From: Deltaproteobacteria bacterium
Lineage (GTDB): Bacteria > Myxococcota_A > UBA9160 > UBA4427
Reading direction: 5' to 3'
Length of the DNA: 40,639 nucleotides
NCBI GenBank assembly: GCA_019310385.1
Contig: JAFDEK010000057.1
Location: forward strand, 1 to 40,639
Shown: in pieces, positions 26,101 through 37,848 of the stretch
Layout of the letters: every line of letters begins with the position of its first letter
How positions within the stretch are numbered: position 1 is the first letter of the stretch
Translations under genes and position numbers: made by a program
The notes under the pieces: generated by a model
What the model was told of the DNA's origin: nothing
Database searches by the model: none
What the model saw: the letters and a program-made list of their open reading frames with translations, nothing else

Positions 26101-27854
26101 TCGAGAGCCTGCGCATCGAGGGGGTGAAGATCGTCGAGGAGGCCGAGCTCGAGTTCGGCCCCGGCCTCAACGTCCTGACGGGGGAGACTGGCGCGGGCAA
26201 GTCCATCGTGCTCGGCGCCCTCGACCTTCTCGTGGGTGGGCGCGCCTCGCCCGATGCCGTGCGCGAAGGAGCCGAGAGCGGCTGCGTCGAGGCGGTGTTC
26301 CGCACCGAGGCGTTGCCCGATCTCGAGGCCGCGCTCCACGAGCGGGGCTTCGCGGAGCCCGGCAGCGGGGACCACGAAGGCGAAGACCAAGAAGGCGAGG
26401 GCCCGGAGGAGCCCGAGCACGAGCTGGTCGTGCACCGCACCCTCAGCAGCAAGGGCCGCAGTCGGGCGCGCGTGGCTGGGCAGCTCGTGCCCGTGTCGAC
26501 CCTGGCCGAGCTCTTCAGCGGGCGGGTCGAGATCTCGAGCCAGCACAGCTCCCAGGCCTTGCTGCGCCCCGAATCCCACGGTCGCTTCCTTGACGCTGCG
26601 GGCGGGCTCGACGTCGAGCGCGGGGTAGTCGCAGCGCACTTCGCCGCCGTGCGCGCCCTCGACGCCGAGATCGCCGACCTGCGCAGCCGCGCCGAGGAGC
26701 GGGCTCGGCGCCTCGACTTCCTGTCTTTTCAGCTGGAAGAGATCGATTCGGTGGGTCTCCTGCCCGGCGAGCTCGAGGAGCTCGGGGCCGAGCACGGCCG
26801 GCTCGCCCACGCGGGTCGCCTACGCGAGGAGGGAGCAGCCGCCACCGCGGCTCTGTCCGGCGACTCCGAGCGCCCCGATGCCGCCAGCGCGGCAGATCTG
26901 GTGGCGGCGGCGGAGCGCCTCGTCGGCGGGCTGAGGGAGCTCGATCCCAGCCTCGGCGAGCTCGCCGAGCGCCTTGTCGGCCTCGACACCGAGCTGCGCG
27001 ACGTCGCGAGCGACCTCGAGCGCTACGTAGACGGCATCGACACGGATCCCGCCCGCCTCGAGGCCGTCGAAGAGCGCCTCGCCCAGATCGAGCGCCTGCG
27101 GCGCAAGTACGGCAGCAGCGCCGAGGAGATCCTGGCCTTCCGCGATGGGGTGGCGCGCGAGCTGGACGGAATCGAGGGAGCCGACCAGCGCGAGGAGGAG
27201 CTCGCCGCGTCGCGCGCCGGGTCACTCGAGGCCCTTTCCGCCGCCGCGGCCCAGCTCAGCAAGGGCCGCAAGAAGGCCGCCAAGGTGCTCTCGAAAGCCG
27301 TGCAGGCCTCGCTCGCCGATCTCGACATGCCCGAGGCCACGTTCTCCGTGGCTCTCGAGCCTGCCCCGGCGCCCCCGGGCATGCCTTGCGGTGCGGCTGG
27401 CGCCGAGGCGCCCGAGTTCTGCTTCTCGGCGAACAAGGGCGAGCCCCTGCGCTCTCTGCAGAAGGTCGCGTCGGGAGGCGAGCTCTCCCGGGTCTTCCTG
27501 GCGGTCAAGAACGGCCTGCGCCGGGCGGGGGCGGGCATGGTGCTGGTCTTCGACGAGGTCGACGCCGGCATCGGCGGCCGAGCGGCCGAGCGGGTGGGGC
27601 GCGCCCTTGCCGAGCTGGCCGAGCACCACCAGGTCATCTGCATCACCCATCTGCCCCAGATCGCCGCCTTCGCGGATGTCCACTTTCGCGTCGAGAAGCG
27701 CGAGCGCGGGGGGCGCACCCTCGCCGGCGTGAGCCGCCTCGAGGGCGAGGCGCGGGTCGACGAGGTCGCCCGCATGGCGGGCGGCGCCAAGGTGAGCGAC
27801 GCCACCCGGCGCCACGCCCGCGATCTGCTGCGAGTGAAACGCTCCCACAAATAG
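26097..27854 (+). CDS. recN: DNA repair protein RecN
   Basis: 585 residues from the GTG at 26097 that overlaps the nadK stop. SMC-like structure: Walker A GETGAGKS (29-36), long coiled-coil arms in the middle (about 180-400, with an Arg/Glu-rich heptad look), then the ABC signature ASGGELSRVFLAVK and Walker B MVLVFDEVDAGIGG, ending in the HLPQIAAFADVHF segment. RecN holds sister DNA molecules together during double-strand break repair. A Glu/Gly-rich insert after residue 85 (GDHEGEDQEGEGPEEPEHE) makes it slightly longer than most. The overlap suggests co-transcription with nadK. Confidence 0.96.
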   Translation: MIESLRIEGVKIVEEAELEFGPGLNVLTGETGAGKSIVLGALDLLVGGRASPDAVREGAESGCVEAVFRTEALPDLEAALHERGFAEPGSGDHEGEDQEGEGPEEPEHELVVHRTLSSKGRSRARVAGQLVPVSTLAELFSGRVEISSQHSSQALLRPESHGRFLDAAGGLDVERGVVAAHFAAVRALDAEIADLRSRAEERARRLDFLSFQLEEIDSVGLLPGELEELGAEHGRLAHAGRLREEGAAATAALSGDSERPDAASAADLVAAAERLVGGLRELDPSLGELAERLVGLDTELRDVASDLERYVDGIDTDPARLEAVEERLAQIERLRRKYGSSAEEILAFRDGVARELDGIEGADQREEELAASRAGSLEALSAAAAQLSKGRKKAAKVLSKAVQASLADLDMPEATFSVALEPAPAPPGMPCGAAGAEAPEFCFSANKGEPLRSLQKVASGGELSRVFLAVKNGLRRAGAGMVLVFDEVDAGIGGRAAERVGRALAELAEHHQVICITHLPQIAAFADVHFRVEKRERGGRTLAGVSRLEGEARVDEVARMAGGAKVSDATRRHARDLLRVKRSHK

Positions 27855-27999
27855 CGGAGCTCCCGCTCCCCGATCTGCCTGCTTCACGCCTCCCGAAGAA
27901 AGGTTCAAGGCCCCTCCTGGTGGCTCCGATGTAAAGGGGATCGGAGGGGTGCGTGGTCCGACCGACCTGCGGCCACGCGACGTGTTTCGAGAGGGGGCG

Positions 28000-28341
28000 A
28001 TGAGTCATCCCGGAGACTCCCAGGAGCGGGGGCCCGTGCCGGTTCCGCCCGGAGGGGCGGTGCTCGTGAAGTCTGGCTTCTACGAGGGGCTCGAGGTGGC
28101 CCTCGATCGCGACTGGCTGGTGATCGGTCGGGGAAGGACTGCGGATCTGGTGATCGCAGAGGCGACCATATCGCGGGCTCACGCGTCGATCGGCTTCGAT
28201 GGAAAGGGATTCTTCATACAGGATCTGGGGAGTACGAACGGCACGCTCGTGAACGGGGCCAAGGCCGATCGGCAGAGTCTGAAGAACGGTGACGAGGTAC
28301 GCATGGGAAGGCTGGTAATCGGGGTGAGTCTTCCGGGGTGA
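28000..28341 (+). CDS. FHA-domain protein
   Basis: 113 residues from ATG 28000, preceded by GAGGGGG; an upstream GTG at 27949 is less likely. A single forkhead-associated domain covers about 25-110: WLVIGRGRTADLVI, then SRAHASI, and DLGSTNGTLVNG, with the conserved Arg, Ser, His and Asn for phosphothreonine binding. No enzymatic domain is fused. It probably reads the phosphorylation state of a partner. It precedes the M23 peptidase by 96 nt; partner unknown. Confidence 0.88.
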   Translation: MSHPGDSQERGPVPVPPGGAVLVKSGFYEGLEVALDRDWLVIGRGRTADLVIAEATISRAHASIGFDGKGFFIQDLGSTNGTLVNGAKADRQSLKNGDEVRMGRLVIGVSLPG

Positions 28342-28437
28342 ACGCTTGAGCTCAGTCGCCCCCCAGTCCGTTGTGGAGATCCAATCGGGTCTTCGCTTCG
28401 CAGGGGAGCGGTCACGAGCGGTCGAGGGAACGAGGCA

Positions 28438-29469
28438 ATGAAGCACTATACACTGATGCTCGTGGGCGATGAGCGGTCGCCCGTGCGGCGTTTCCAGATC
28501 ACAGGGACTGCCATCAATCGGGGGATCGCGGCAGCCGCGGTGGCCCTGCTGATCAGCGCAGCCGCGACCTGGGACTACTGGCGCATGCGCAGCCAGAACT
28601 CCGAGCTCGCGTCCCTGCGCGTCGAAGCGGCCGAGCAGCGCGAGCAGATCGATCATTTTCAGACCACCCTCAGCGACATGAGCACCGAGCTGACCCGGGT
28701 GCAGGAGCTCGAGCGCAAGGTGCGCATCATCGCCAATCTGCCCGGCGCCGCCGCGGTGGGCGGCGCGGGCGTCACCGAGCGGGTGCCCGTGGGACCCGAG
28801 GGAGAAGTGGTGGGCGAGGACATGCTCCGGCTCCCGGTGGGAGTGCCCATCGATCTCGATCACGAAAACCACGCTCCCGGGCAGGGGGACGAGCCGCTCT
28901 CTCAGCTGATGCCCGAGGATGCCGCCCTCGAGGGCGCAACGGGAGTCACCACCGACAAGGCGCGCCATGTCCGCCGACTGGAGGAGAAGGGCCGCGGCCT
29001 CGTGCAGGTGGCGGACCACCGGGCCCTCTCGCTCGTGGAGCTCATCGACCAGCTCGAGGACAAGAGCACGCGACTGGCCTCGCTCCCCTCGGTCTGGCCG
29101 GCTCGGGGATGGCTCACCTCGCGTTACGGCCCGCGCATCTCGCCCTATACGGGGCGGCGCCAGATGCACTCGGGTATCGACATCGCGGCCCGCGAGGGCA
29201 CCGAGATCGTCTCGCCGGCCCGGGGACGGGTCAGCTTCGTAGGCAGAAAGGGCCCCCTGGGCAATGCCTTGATGGTCGATCACGGCTTCGGGGTGAAGAC
29301 CGTCTACGGCCACACCTCGAAGATCCACGTGAAGGCCGGGGACGAGGTACAGCGTGGCCAGCTGATCGCCGCCATCGGGAGCACCGGTCGCAGCACAGGC
29401 CCCCACCTGCACTACGTCGTCCAGGTGAAGGGCAAGACCAAGAACCCCCTCGACTATATTTTCGACTGA
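28438..29469 (+). CDS. M23-family (LytM) peptidase with membrane anchor
   Basis: 343 residues. One N-terminal hydrophobic helix (about 28-45) anchors it, then a coiled coil (50-95), a linker, and the LytM domain (about 205-340): GWLTSRYGPR, zinc ligands in HSGIDI and HLHY, with YGHTSKI between. The conserved His and Asp set appears complete, so it is likely an active peptidoglycan endopeptidase or a close relative of EnvC/NlpD-type regulators. It sits immediately upstream of secA, an arrangement common in Deltaproteobacteria. A 194-nt leader with several hairpins separates the two. Confidence 0.92.
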   Translation: MKHYTLMLVGDERSPVRRFQITGTAINRGIAAAAVALLISAAATWDYWRMRSQNSELASLRVEAAEQREQIDHFQTTLSDMSTELTRVQELERKVRIIANLPGAAAVGGAGVTERVPVGPEGEVVGEDMLRLPVGVPIDLDHENHAPGQGDEPLSQLMPEDAALEGATGVTTDKARHVRRLEEKGRGLVQVADHRALSLVELIDQLEDKSTRLASLPSVWPARGWLTSRYGPRISPYTGRRQMHSGIDIAAREGTEIVSPARGRVSFVGRKGPLGNALMVDHGFGVKTVYGHTSKIHVKAGDEVQRGQLIAAIGSTGRSTGPHLHYVVQVKGKTKNPLDYIFD

Positions 29470-29496
29470 GCGATGATATCCGGCCACCAGGGGTGG

Positions 29497-29589
29497 ACGC
29501 CGGGTCGTCGGCGTAGACTCCTTTGCAACGGCGGTCTCGGCGAGGTCGCCCGCTGGTGAGCGGAAATCCTACCTTCCCCCTCGGGTAGG
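29497..29589 (+). other. Hairpin-rich secA leader
   Basis: Within the 194 nt between the M23 gene and secA, two perfect 6-bp stems are visible: ACGCCG/CGGCGT (29497-29514) and CCTACC/GGTAGG (29568-29589). Either may be a terminator remnant or part of a translational control region. No known riboswitch is recognised. Confidence 0.4.
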
Positions 29590-29663
29590 CGTCCTCTCGG
29601 GAGTCGCGCTCGAAGCAGCGTCGACCCCGGAGGGGCAGCTCCGCTCTGGAGTGCCTGAGCCCG

Positions 29664-32350
<2,687 letters not shown>

Positions 32351-32390
32351 TCGCTTCCTCTGCCGCCGCTTCCGCGCTACCACTCTGAGC

Positions 32391-32441
32391 CCATGACGGC
32401 TCGATACCCATGACCGCTCGAAAGCCATGACGGCTCGAAAG
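32391..32441 (+). repeat. Three 17-nt tandem repeats carrying successive ATGA start sites
   Basis: Three units (CCATGACGGCTCGATAC, CCATGACCGCTCGAAAG, CCATGACGGCTCGAAAG) follow one another. Each holds an ATG (32393, 32410, 32427). The first two open six-codon frames (MTARYP and MTARKP) whose TGA overlaps the next ATG as ATGA; the third ATG starts argJ. No strong ribosome site precedes any of them. Confidence 0.9.
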
Positions 32442-33659
32442 CCGAAGCGCGGGGGCGCTGCGCCCGCGGATCCGGCCGAAGGTGTGCCCGGCTTCCGCTT
32501 TGCGGGCATCCACTGCGGCATCAAGGAACGCGATCCCGACCTCGCGCTCATCGCCAGCGACCTGAGCGCCAGCGTGGCCGGCGTCTTTACGCGCTCGACG
32601 GTGGTGGGCGCTCCGGTCGAATGGTGCCGCGCGCGCGTCGTCTCGGGGCGCGGGCGCGGCGTAGTGGTGAACAGCGGCATCTCCAATGTCGCCATGGGGG
32701 TGCGTGGCCGGCGCGACGCCGAGGCCATGGCGCGCCACGCCGCCCGCGCCGTCGGCTGCGAGGCCGACGAGATCTACGTGGCCTCGACGGGCGTCATCGG
32801 CGAGCCGCTCCCCATGGCGGTCCTGCGCCGGGGGATTCCCGAGGCCGCCTCGCAGCTTTCCGGAGAGGGCATGCTCGCCGCCGCGGAGGCGATCCGCACC
32901 ACCGACACCTTCGCGAAGGCCGCCGCGCGGCGGGTGCGCGTGGGCGGGCGCTGGGTGCGGGTGGCGGGCATCGCCAAGGGCTCCGGGATGATCGAGCCCG
33001 ACATGGCGACCATGCTGAGCTTCATGACGAGTGACGCCGCGGTGGCGCCGCGTGCGCTGCAGGGCATGTTGCGGCGGGTCGCCGACCGGAGCTTCAACCG
33101 GGTGACGATCGACGGCGAGGGCTCGACCAGCGACAGCGTGCTGGTCTTCGCCAACGGCCTGGCGGGCAACGCCGTCATTCGCGGCCCGGCCAGCCCCGGG
33201 GCCGCCGCCTTCGAGGGGGCGCTGCTCGAGGTGGCCGAAGATCTCGCCCGCATGCTGGCGCGAGACGGGGAGGGCGCCACCAAGCTCGTCACCGTCGAGG
33301 TGTCCGGAGCGCGCAGCGGCGCCGAGGCCGAGCGGGCTGCGCGCCGCATCGCGAACTCGCTGCTGGTGAAGACCGCGATCTTCGGGGGCGATCCCAACTG
33401 GGGCCGCATCCTGCAGACCATTGGAGCCGGCCGGGTGGCGATCGACCTCGCTCGCAGCGAGGTGAAGCTGTGCGGCGTGTCGGTCTTTCGCAAGGGCGCC
33501 TCGGCGGGGCCCGCGGCGCGCCGCCGAGCCGAGGTCAGGCTGGCGGACGACGAGATCACCATCGCGGTGGATCTCGCCAGGGGCCGATCCCGGGCCCGGA
33601 TCTGGACCTGTGACCTCTCCTACGACTACGTGAAGATCAACGCCGAATACACGACATAG
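32427..33659 (+). CDS. argJ: Glutamate N-acetyltransferase / amino-acid acetyltransferase ArgJ
   Basis: 410 residues. The family core is clear: GVFTRSTVVGAPV, VNSG at 81-84, STGVIGEPLPM, the self-cleavage site KGSGMIEPDMATML with nucleophile Thr195, and SFNRVTIDGEGSTSDS, FGGDPNWGRI later on. ArgJ cleaves itself before Thr195 and moves the acetyl group from N-acetylornithine to glutamate in arginine synthesis. Two departures are seen: the usual NSGNANA motif reads NSGISNV (82-88), and MIAPN is MIEPD. The first borders the oxyanion region in known structures, so activity may be altered, but the rest is conserved. It follows secA by 76 nt. Three tandem ATGA repeats decide its start. Confidence 0.92.
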   Translation: MTARKPKRGGAAPADPAEGVPGFRFAGIHCGIKERDPDLALIASDLSASVAGVFTRSTVVGAPVEWCRARVVSGRGRGVVVNSGISNVAMGVRGRRDAEAMARHAARAVGCEADEIYVASTGVIGEPLPMAVLRRGIPEAASQLSGEGMLAAAEAIRTTDTFAKAAARRVRVGGRWVRVAGIAKGSGMIEPDMATMLSFMTSDAAVAPRALQGMLRRVADRSFNRVTIDGEGSTSDSVLVFANGLAGNAVIRGPASPGAAAFEGALLEVAEDLARMLARDGEGATKLVTVEVSGARSGAEAERAARRIANSLLVKTAIFGGDPNWGRILQTIGAGRVAIDLARSEVKLCGVSVFRKGASAGPAARRRAEVRLADDEITIAVDLARGRSRARIWTCDLSYDYVKINAEYTT

Positions 33660-33726
33660 CGCGAAGTCGCACGACAAAGCACGACGATCGACGGACGCCC
33701 CCTCGTGCAGGGTGGGGACCTTCGAG

Positions 33727-33784
33727 CGTCGACCGGCTCTGACGTCGACTGGCTCTGGCGTCGACCGGCTCTGAAGTCGAATGG
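33727..33784. repeat. 16-bp tandem repeat, about 3.5 copies
   Basis: Units CGTCGACCGGCTCTGA (33727), CGTCGACTGGCTCTGG (33743) and CGTCGACCGGCTCTGA (33759) are followed by a partial AGTCGAATGG copy. The array lies in the spacer between the convergent argJ and SGNH hydrolase genes, just beyond the hydrolase stop. Confidence 0.9.
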
Positions 33785-33792
33785 CGGGCGAT

Positions 33793-34884
33793 TCAAGGGG
33801 CCGGTTCGGCGATCCCGGCATTTGTCGGCGAGCGCACGAGACCTCGCTCCACGAGGAAGTCCGCGAGGGCATCGCTCGCGATGGCGTGTGCGGTCTCGTT
33901 GGGGTGCTGATCGGTTGGATGCACCCATAGATCCGTGTATCGACGGCCGAGAAAACGGGGCAGCAGATCCAGGTAGGGCGTTCCGTCGCGCTGTGCCCGC
34001 TCGCTCACGAGCCCGTGGATCTCGCCGAGCGGGTAGTCCTCGTCGAGCTCGATCATGAAGGGAAAGATCGCGATCGCGAACTTGCTGTTGGAGCTCTCCG
34101 CGAGTCGGCCGATCTCGGTCAGGAAGTCGAGGGTGCGATTCCACTTCTCCTGCTCCTCCATCGCGCTCGTGACCAGCTCCTCGATGTAGCGCCTTCCTTC
34201 GACGATGCGGACCCAGTTCGCGTAGACGAGGCTCAGCAGATGCGAGGCGCGCAGCGCCGGGGGCGGCGTGTAGAGCTGCCGGAAGTTCTCCCAGACGTCC
34301 AGTCCACCCGCGTATTCCGCGTCGTTCGGCGTGAAGACCAGGAGGATCAGGTCGGGATCGAACTCCATCCCTTCGTGAACGAGGTAGTGATACTGGGATC
34401 GCGTTCCCCAGCTTCCGACCCCGAAATCGAGCACCTCGATACCCGGGCCGACCCGCTTGCGGAGCTCTTCTCCCAGCCGATAGACGAAGGTGTGCTCCCA
34501 CCTCACCCCTTCGCCGAAGGTGAAGGAATCGCCCACCACCATTACGCGGTAGAGGTCCGGTCGCTTGGCTTTCGGGTGGTCGGTGCCCCGAAACCCGTGG
34601 TTGTTGAGGCGCACGCGAAGCGTCGAGTCGTCGTCGAAGTAGCCCCGGGGATTCCCGTCGTAGCGGAAGGCGAGCTCCGCGTGGGGGAGATAGAGCGGCC
34701 ACACGAAGGGGATGCGGTCCTCTTTCGCTCGACGCGCCCCGGCTCCTATCACCTGGCGATCCTGGTGGTATCCACGCCAATCGAGCCCGCGCAGGCCGAC
34801 CTCGAGCAGGGCGGCGGTGAGCACGAGGGACAGGCTGGCGACGAAGAGCTTGGCCGGAAGCTGCTTGGGCGTGGCACGGAACAT
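33793..34884 (-). CDS. Membrane-anchored SGNH/GDSL hydrolase
   Basis: 363 residues. An N-terminal hydrophobic segment (about 10-30) anchors the protein to the membrane. The SGNH blocks are seen in order: GDSFTFG with nucleophile Ser120, Gly in DFGVGSWGT, Asn187 in FTPND, and a C-terminal DLWVHPTDQHPN with the catalytic Asp-His pair. Similar proteins act as acyl-esterases or as O-acetyl transferases/esterases on surface polysaccharides; the substrate here is not readable. It is convergent with argJ. The start is at 34884 with no strong ribosome site. Confidence 0.85.
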   Translation of the reverse strand: MFRATPKQLPAKLFVASLSLVLTAALLEVGLRGLDWRGYHQDRQVIGAGARRAKEDRIPFVWPLYLPHAELAFRYDGNPRGYFDDDSTLRVRLNNHGFRGTDHPKAKRPDLYRVMVVGDSFTFGEGVRWEHTFVYRLGEELRKRVGPGIEVLDFGVGSWGTRSQYHYLVHEGMEFDPDLILLVFTPNDAEYAGGLDVWENFRQLYTPPPALRASHLLSLVYANWVRIVEGRRYIEELVTSAMEEQEKWNRTLDFLTEIGRLAESSNSKFAIAIFPFMIELDEDYPLGEIHGLVSERAQRDGTPYLDLLPRFLGRRYTDLWVHPTDQHPNETAHAIASDALADFLVERGLVRSPTNAGIAEPAP

Positions 34885-34965
34885 GGCGCGGGAGAGGGTA
34901 GCGGCAGCCCGGCCGGGAGCGAGACCGCCGGTGAAGGATCACCGGCCGTCCCGCTCCCTCCCGAT

Positions 34966-37848
34966 TCACGGCGCCGGAATGAAGCGCTCCTGCGAGATCG
35001 CCGCCCGGTTGGCCAGCTGCTTGCTCATCACGACCGCGTGGTAGTCGACGGTGAGCCAGGTGCCCAGCTGCGTCGCGTAGAGCGGGCTCAATGGGTTGCC
35101 GGAGGGGCCGCCCGGAACGACGTTCCAACCTCGGACCTGGCCCTGGTTCAGGCCCGGGAAGCCGCCGATTCCCACGTAGCGCCGCACCGGGCCGCCGCCG
35201 AAGCGGAAGCTGTTGACCCCGTCGGCCCGGGCCGAGAAGCCCGAAGCGTTGACGACCTCGTAGCCGCCGTCCCGGGAGAGGCCGGGCAGCAGGGGTGAGA
35301 GGTCCTCGTAGCCCGCGGCGGGCGGGATCGAGTAGTCGGGATTGAACTCGTGGTCGAAGGTGATGCGGTGGAGCCTCCCCCAGCGATAGTCGTCCTGGTC
35401 CGTCGAGTTGCCGAAGGCCGCCGCGTAGTCGTTCGACGCGAGGGCATCCAGGGCATCCCGGAGCGCCGCCAACAGGGTTGCGTCCCGCCGCTCTTCGGCG
35501 GAGAGGCCCGCCGGGTCGGGGAAGAAGTTCACCCCCGAGGCCCCGACGCCCGTGAAGGGATCGGCGGTGAGCAGATTGTGGAGCGCCTTCAGGGCGTCAC
35601 CCGAGCCGGCGCCGAGCCCCACGGAGGCGAGGGTCTGGTCGACCACTCGTTTGATCGCCTTGGCGCGCCATACGTTGTAGATGGTGGCGGCGACGCTCGC
35701 GTCTCGTTCGGGCTTCGACGCGTTGCCTTTGCGCATGCCCGGCGGATCACTGGCGTCCCAGCCTTCCGGGATGCCCGTCGGCGTCGAGAAGTCCCAGTCC
35801 TCGAGGCGGCCGATCGCCTCTGCGATCTCCCCATCGTCCCCCAGGCTCTCGAGTTCCGGTGGCGCCTGGTTGCTGCTGGCGGCCGCGAAGGCCTCGAGCA
35901 GGAAGGGCGTCAACAGCTCGGCGTCGAGCTGCTGGGTATTGGCCTGGAAGTTCTTCATGTCCTGGGCCGAGATCTTCTGACCGAGATCCAGCTTGGCCTC
36001 GACCAGCCGCGTGATCCGCCCCGCCCGCAGGCCGTTCGCGTAGCCGGGCGCCAGGTAGTAGACCGCGTTCCGATCGGAGACCCGGAATTGGTTCAGCGGA
36101 TCGTTGTCCAGGGAGGTCCCGGCCGGGTCGTTGTTGGCGTTGACGAAGAAGGGCGGGTTGATGAGATGCGCCCGCTCCTCGAAGGGAAGGATCGCGTAGG
36201 GGATCGCCTGACCCTGGGAGTGCGCCGGGTCCGGGACCCAGTTCTCCGCACCGGAGCCGTCGCGGATGAAGACGGGGCCGTCCTTGCGGTCGATGGGCCC
36301 GGCCTCGAGATCCTTGCGCAGGGGCGCCTCGCCGCTGGCGAAGTAGGCGAGGTTGCCGTCCATGTCCGCGTAGGCCCAGTTCTGGGCGCCGAAGTCGAAG
36401 TCCTCGAGGGCCTCCACGAAATCGTCGAGGTCGCTCGCGCGATTCCAGCCCAGGAAGGCGTCGAACTCCCGGGTTGGGTGGAAGCCGGTGTACTGGAGGA
36501 CGAGGGCCGTGGTGATGCCCCCACCCGCCAGCACGCTGGGATCCTCGATATCGAGGATCGGTCCGAAGCTGCGGAAGGGAACCGTCCCGATGGTGGTCAG
36601 GTCGGGGGGCAGGGGAACGGGCACCACGTTGTCGTCGATCCCGTCGCCGATCACGTTGACGCTGTAGACGACGCCGAGCTGAAGCTCGACGGGGTGGAAC
36701 TGCCCGTCGCTGAAGATGCACGCGAGCGCGCCGATCAGGAAGCATTCGGGCAGCAGGACGTGGAGCTCGTCCTGGTAGACGTCGCTCACGTCGAGTCCGT
36801 TCGTCGTGGCGCCCCAGGTGATGTTCTCGTTCTGTCCCAACACCACGCCCGGAGCGCCGGGAAAGCTCACTCCGCTCACGTTCATGGGCTCGGATTCGCT
36901 CGTCACCTGCAGCCGCCACTCGTAGAAGGTCGAGGGGACGTTGAGGGAGAGGTGGGGATCGTTGGCAATGATGGGTCGGCCGGTCACGCTGTTCGCGGCG
37001 CCGACGCCCCACTCGTTGCTGCCGATCTGGAAGTCCCGGCGCTTCATCGCGGCCGCCATGAGGCGGTGCTTGGCGAGCTTGTCCTGAGCGCGCTTCGCGC
37101 TGGCGCCGAGCTTCGCGAGGGCGGCGGGGTCCCACTTCGTCTTCGCCGCGTTGGCGGCGTAGAGTCCGCCACCGCCGGCGTCGGGCACCGTCGAGGCCGG
37201 ATCGATGGGAGCCGATCGGCGCACGTCCTCGAAGAAGAGTGCCTCGCCGTCGAAGCCTCCGAGGATTCCCGCGGTGACGTAGGCCACGAGATCGAGGGTG
37301 GGGCCGATGTCGATGTCGAGGGAGAGGTTGGCCGCGAGCCCCTTGCCGAGAACGATGGTGTCGATCTTGTCCCAGGGCCGTGCCGCCGTGAGCTCGAGCT
37401 CGGCGTATTCGAGTGGCAGCGGGTTGGTGGCCAGCCAGGCGTTCACGCCCGCCGCGTAGGCCTCGATAATCGCCAGCGTATCGGCCGAGAGGGCGGGCAC
37501 CGTCCGTTCGGCGGCGCGGCGCAGGCCGACGGTGCGGGCGCTGATGTCACTGCCCAGCTGACCTTGGCCGAGCAGCTCGGCGAGGTCGCCGCTGATCTCG
37601 CGGCGGGTCACGTCCATCTGGAAGAAGCGATCCCGGGCGTGGATGTAGCCCGAGGCGCGGGCCAGGTCGAGCTGGTTGGCGGCCATGATGTGCATTCCGC
37701 CATCGCGGTCGGTGGTGACGTGCACCGGGGTCTGCAGGCCCGGGATGGGGACCTGGGGAATGCGTGCCATCGCCCACGCGGCGGGTGCGAGCAGCAGGAT
37801 CGTGAGGGTCGTAACGATGCCGGAGGTCGGCAAGAGGGGAGTGCGCAT
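34966..37848 (-). CDS. Penicillin acylase-family N-terminal nucleophile hydrolase
   Basis: 960 residues from ATG 37848. AGGAG lies 7 nt upstream and a signal peptide follows at once (about 10-27, APAAWA), whereas frames starting further upstream only add Ser/Arg codons from a tandem repeat. The alpha-subunit region is followed by IGSNEW with the nucleophile Ser277, exposed by self-cleavage in this family, then ANDPHL and NVPSTFYEW. A large beta region ends with DYHAVVMSKQLANRAAISQERF. Family members hydrolyse acyl-amides such as acyl-homoserine lactones, penicillins or aculeacin; substrate unknown. It is secreted, probably periplasmic. The protein is longer than typical acylases (about 750-850), mainly through inserts in the beta part. 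Confidence 0.92.
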   Translation of the reverse strand: MRTPLLPTSGIVTTLTILLLAPAAWAMARIPQVPIPGLQTPVHVTTDRDGGMHIMAANQLDLARASGYIHARDRFFQMDVTRREISGDLAELLGQGQLGSDISARTVGLRRAAERTVPALSADTLAIIEAYAAGVNAWLATNPLPLEYAELELTAARPWDKIDTIVLGKGLAANLSLDIDIGPTLDLVAYVTAGILGGFDGEALFFEDVRRSAPIDPASTVPDAGGGGLYAANAAKTKWDPAALAKLGASAKRAQDKLAKHRLMAAAMKRRDFQIGSNEWGVGAANSVTGRPIIANDPHLSLNVPSTFYEWRLQVTSESEPMNVSGVSFPGAPGVVLGQNENITWGATTNGLDVSDVYQDELHVLLPECFLIGALACIFSDGQFHPVELQLGVVYSVNVIGDGIDDNVVPVPLPPDLTTIGTVPFRSFGPILDIEDPSVLAGGGITTALVLQYTGFHPTREFDAFLGWNRASDLDDFVEALEDFDFGAQNWAYADMDGNLAYFASGEAPLRKDLEAGPIDRKDGPVFIRDGSGAENWVPDPAHSQGQAIPYAILPFEERAHLINPPFFVNANNDPAGTSLDNDPLNQFRVSDRNAVYYLAPGYANGLRAGRITRLVEAKLDLGQKISAQDMKNFQANTQQLDAELLTPFLLEAFAAASSNQAPPELESLGDDGEIAEAIGRLEDWDFSTPTGIPEGWDASDPPGMRKGNASKPERDASVAATIYNVWRAKAIKRVVDQTLASVGLGAGSGDALKALHNLLTADPFTGVGASGVNFFPDPAGLSAEERRDATLLAALRDALDALASNDYAAAFGNSTDQDDYRWGRLHRITFDHEFNPDYSIPPAAGYEDLSPLLPGLSRDGGYEVVNASGFSARADGVNSFRFGGGPVRRYVGIGGFPGLNQGQVRGWNVVPGGPSGNPLSPLYATQLGTWLTVDYHAVVMSKQLANRAAISQERFIPAP

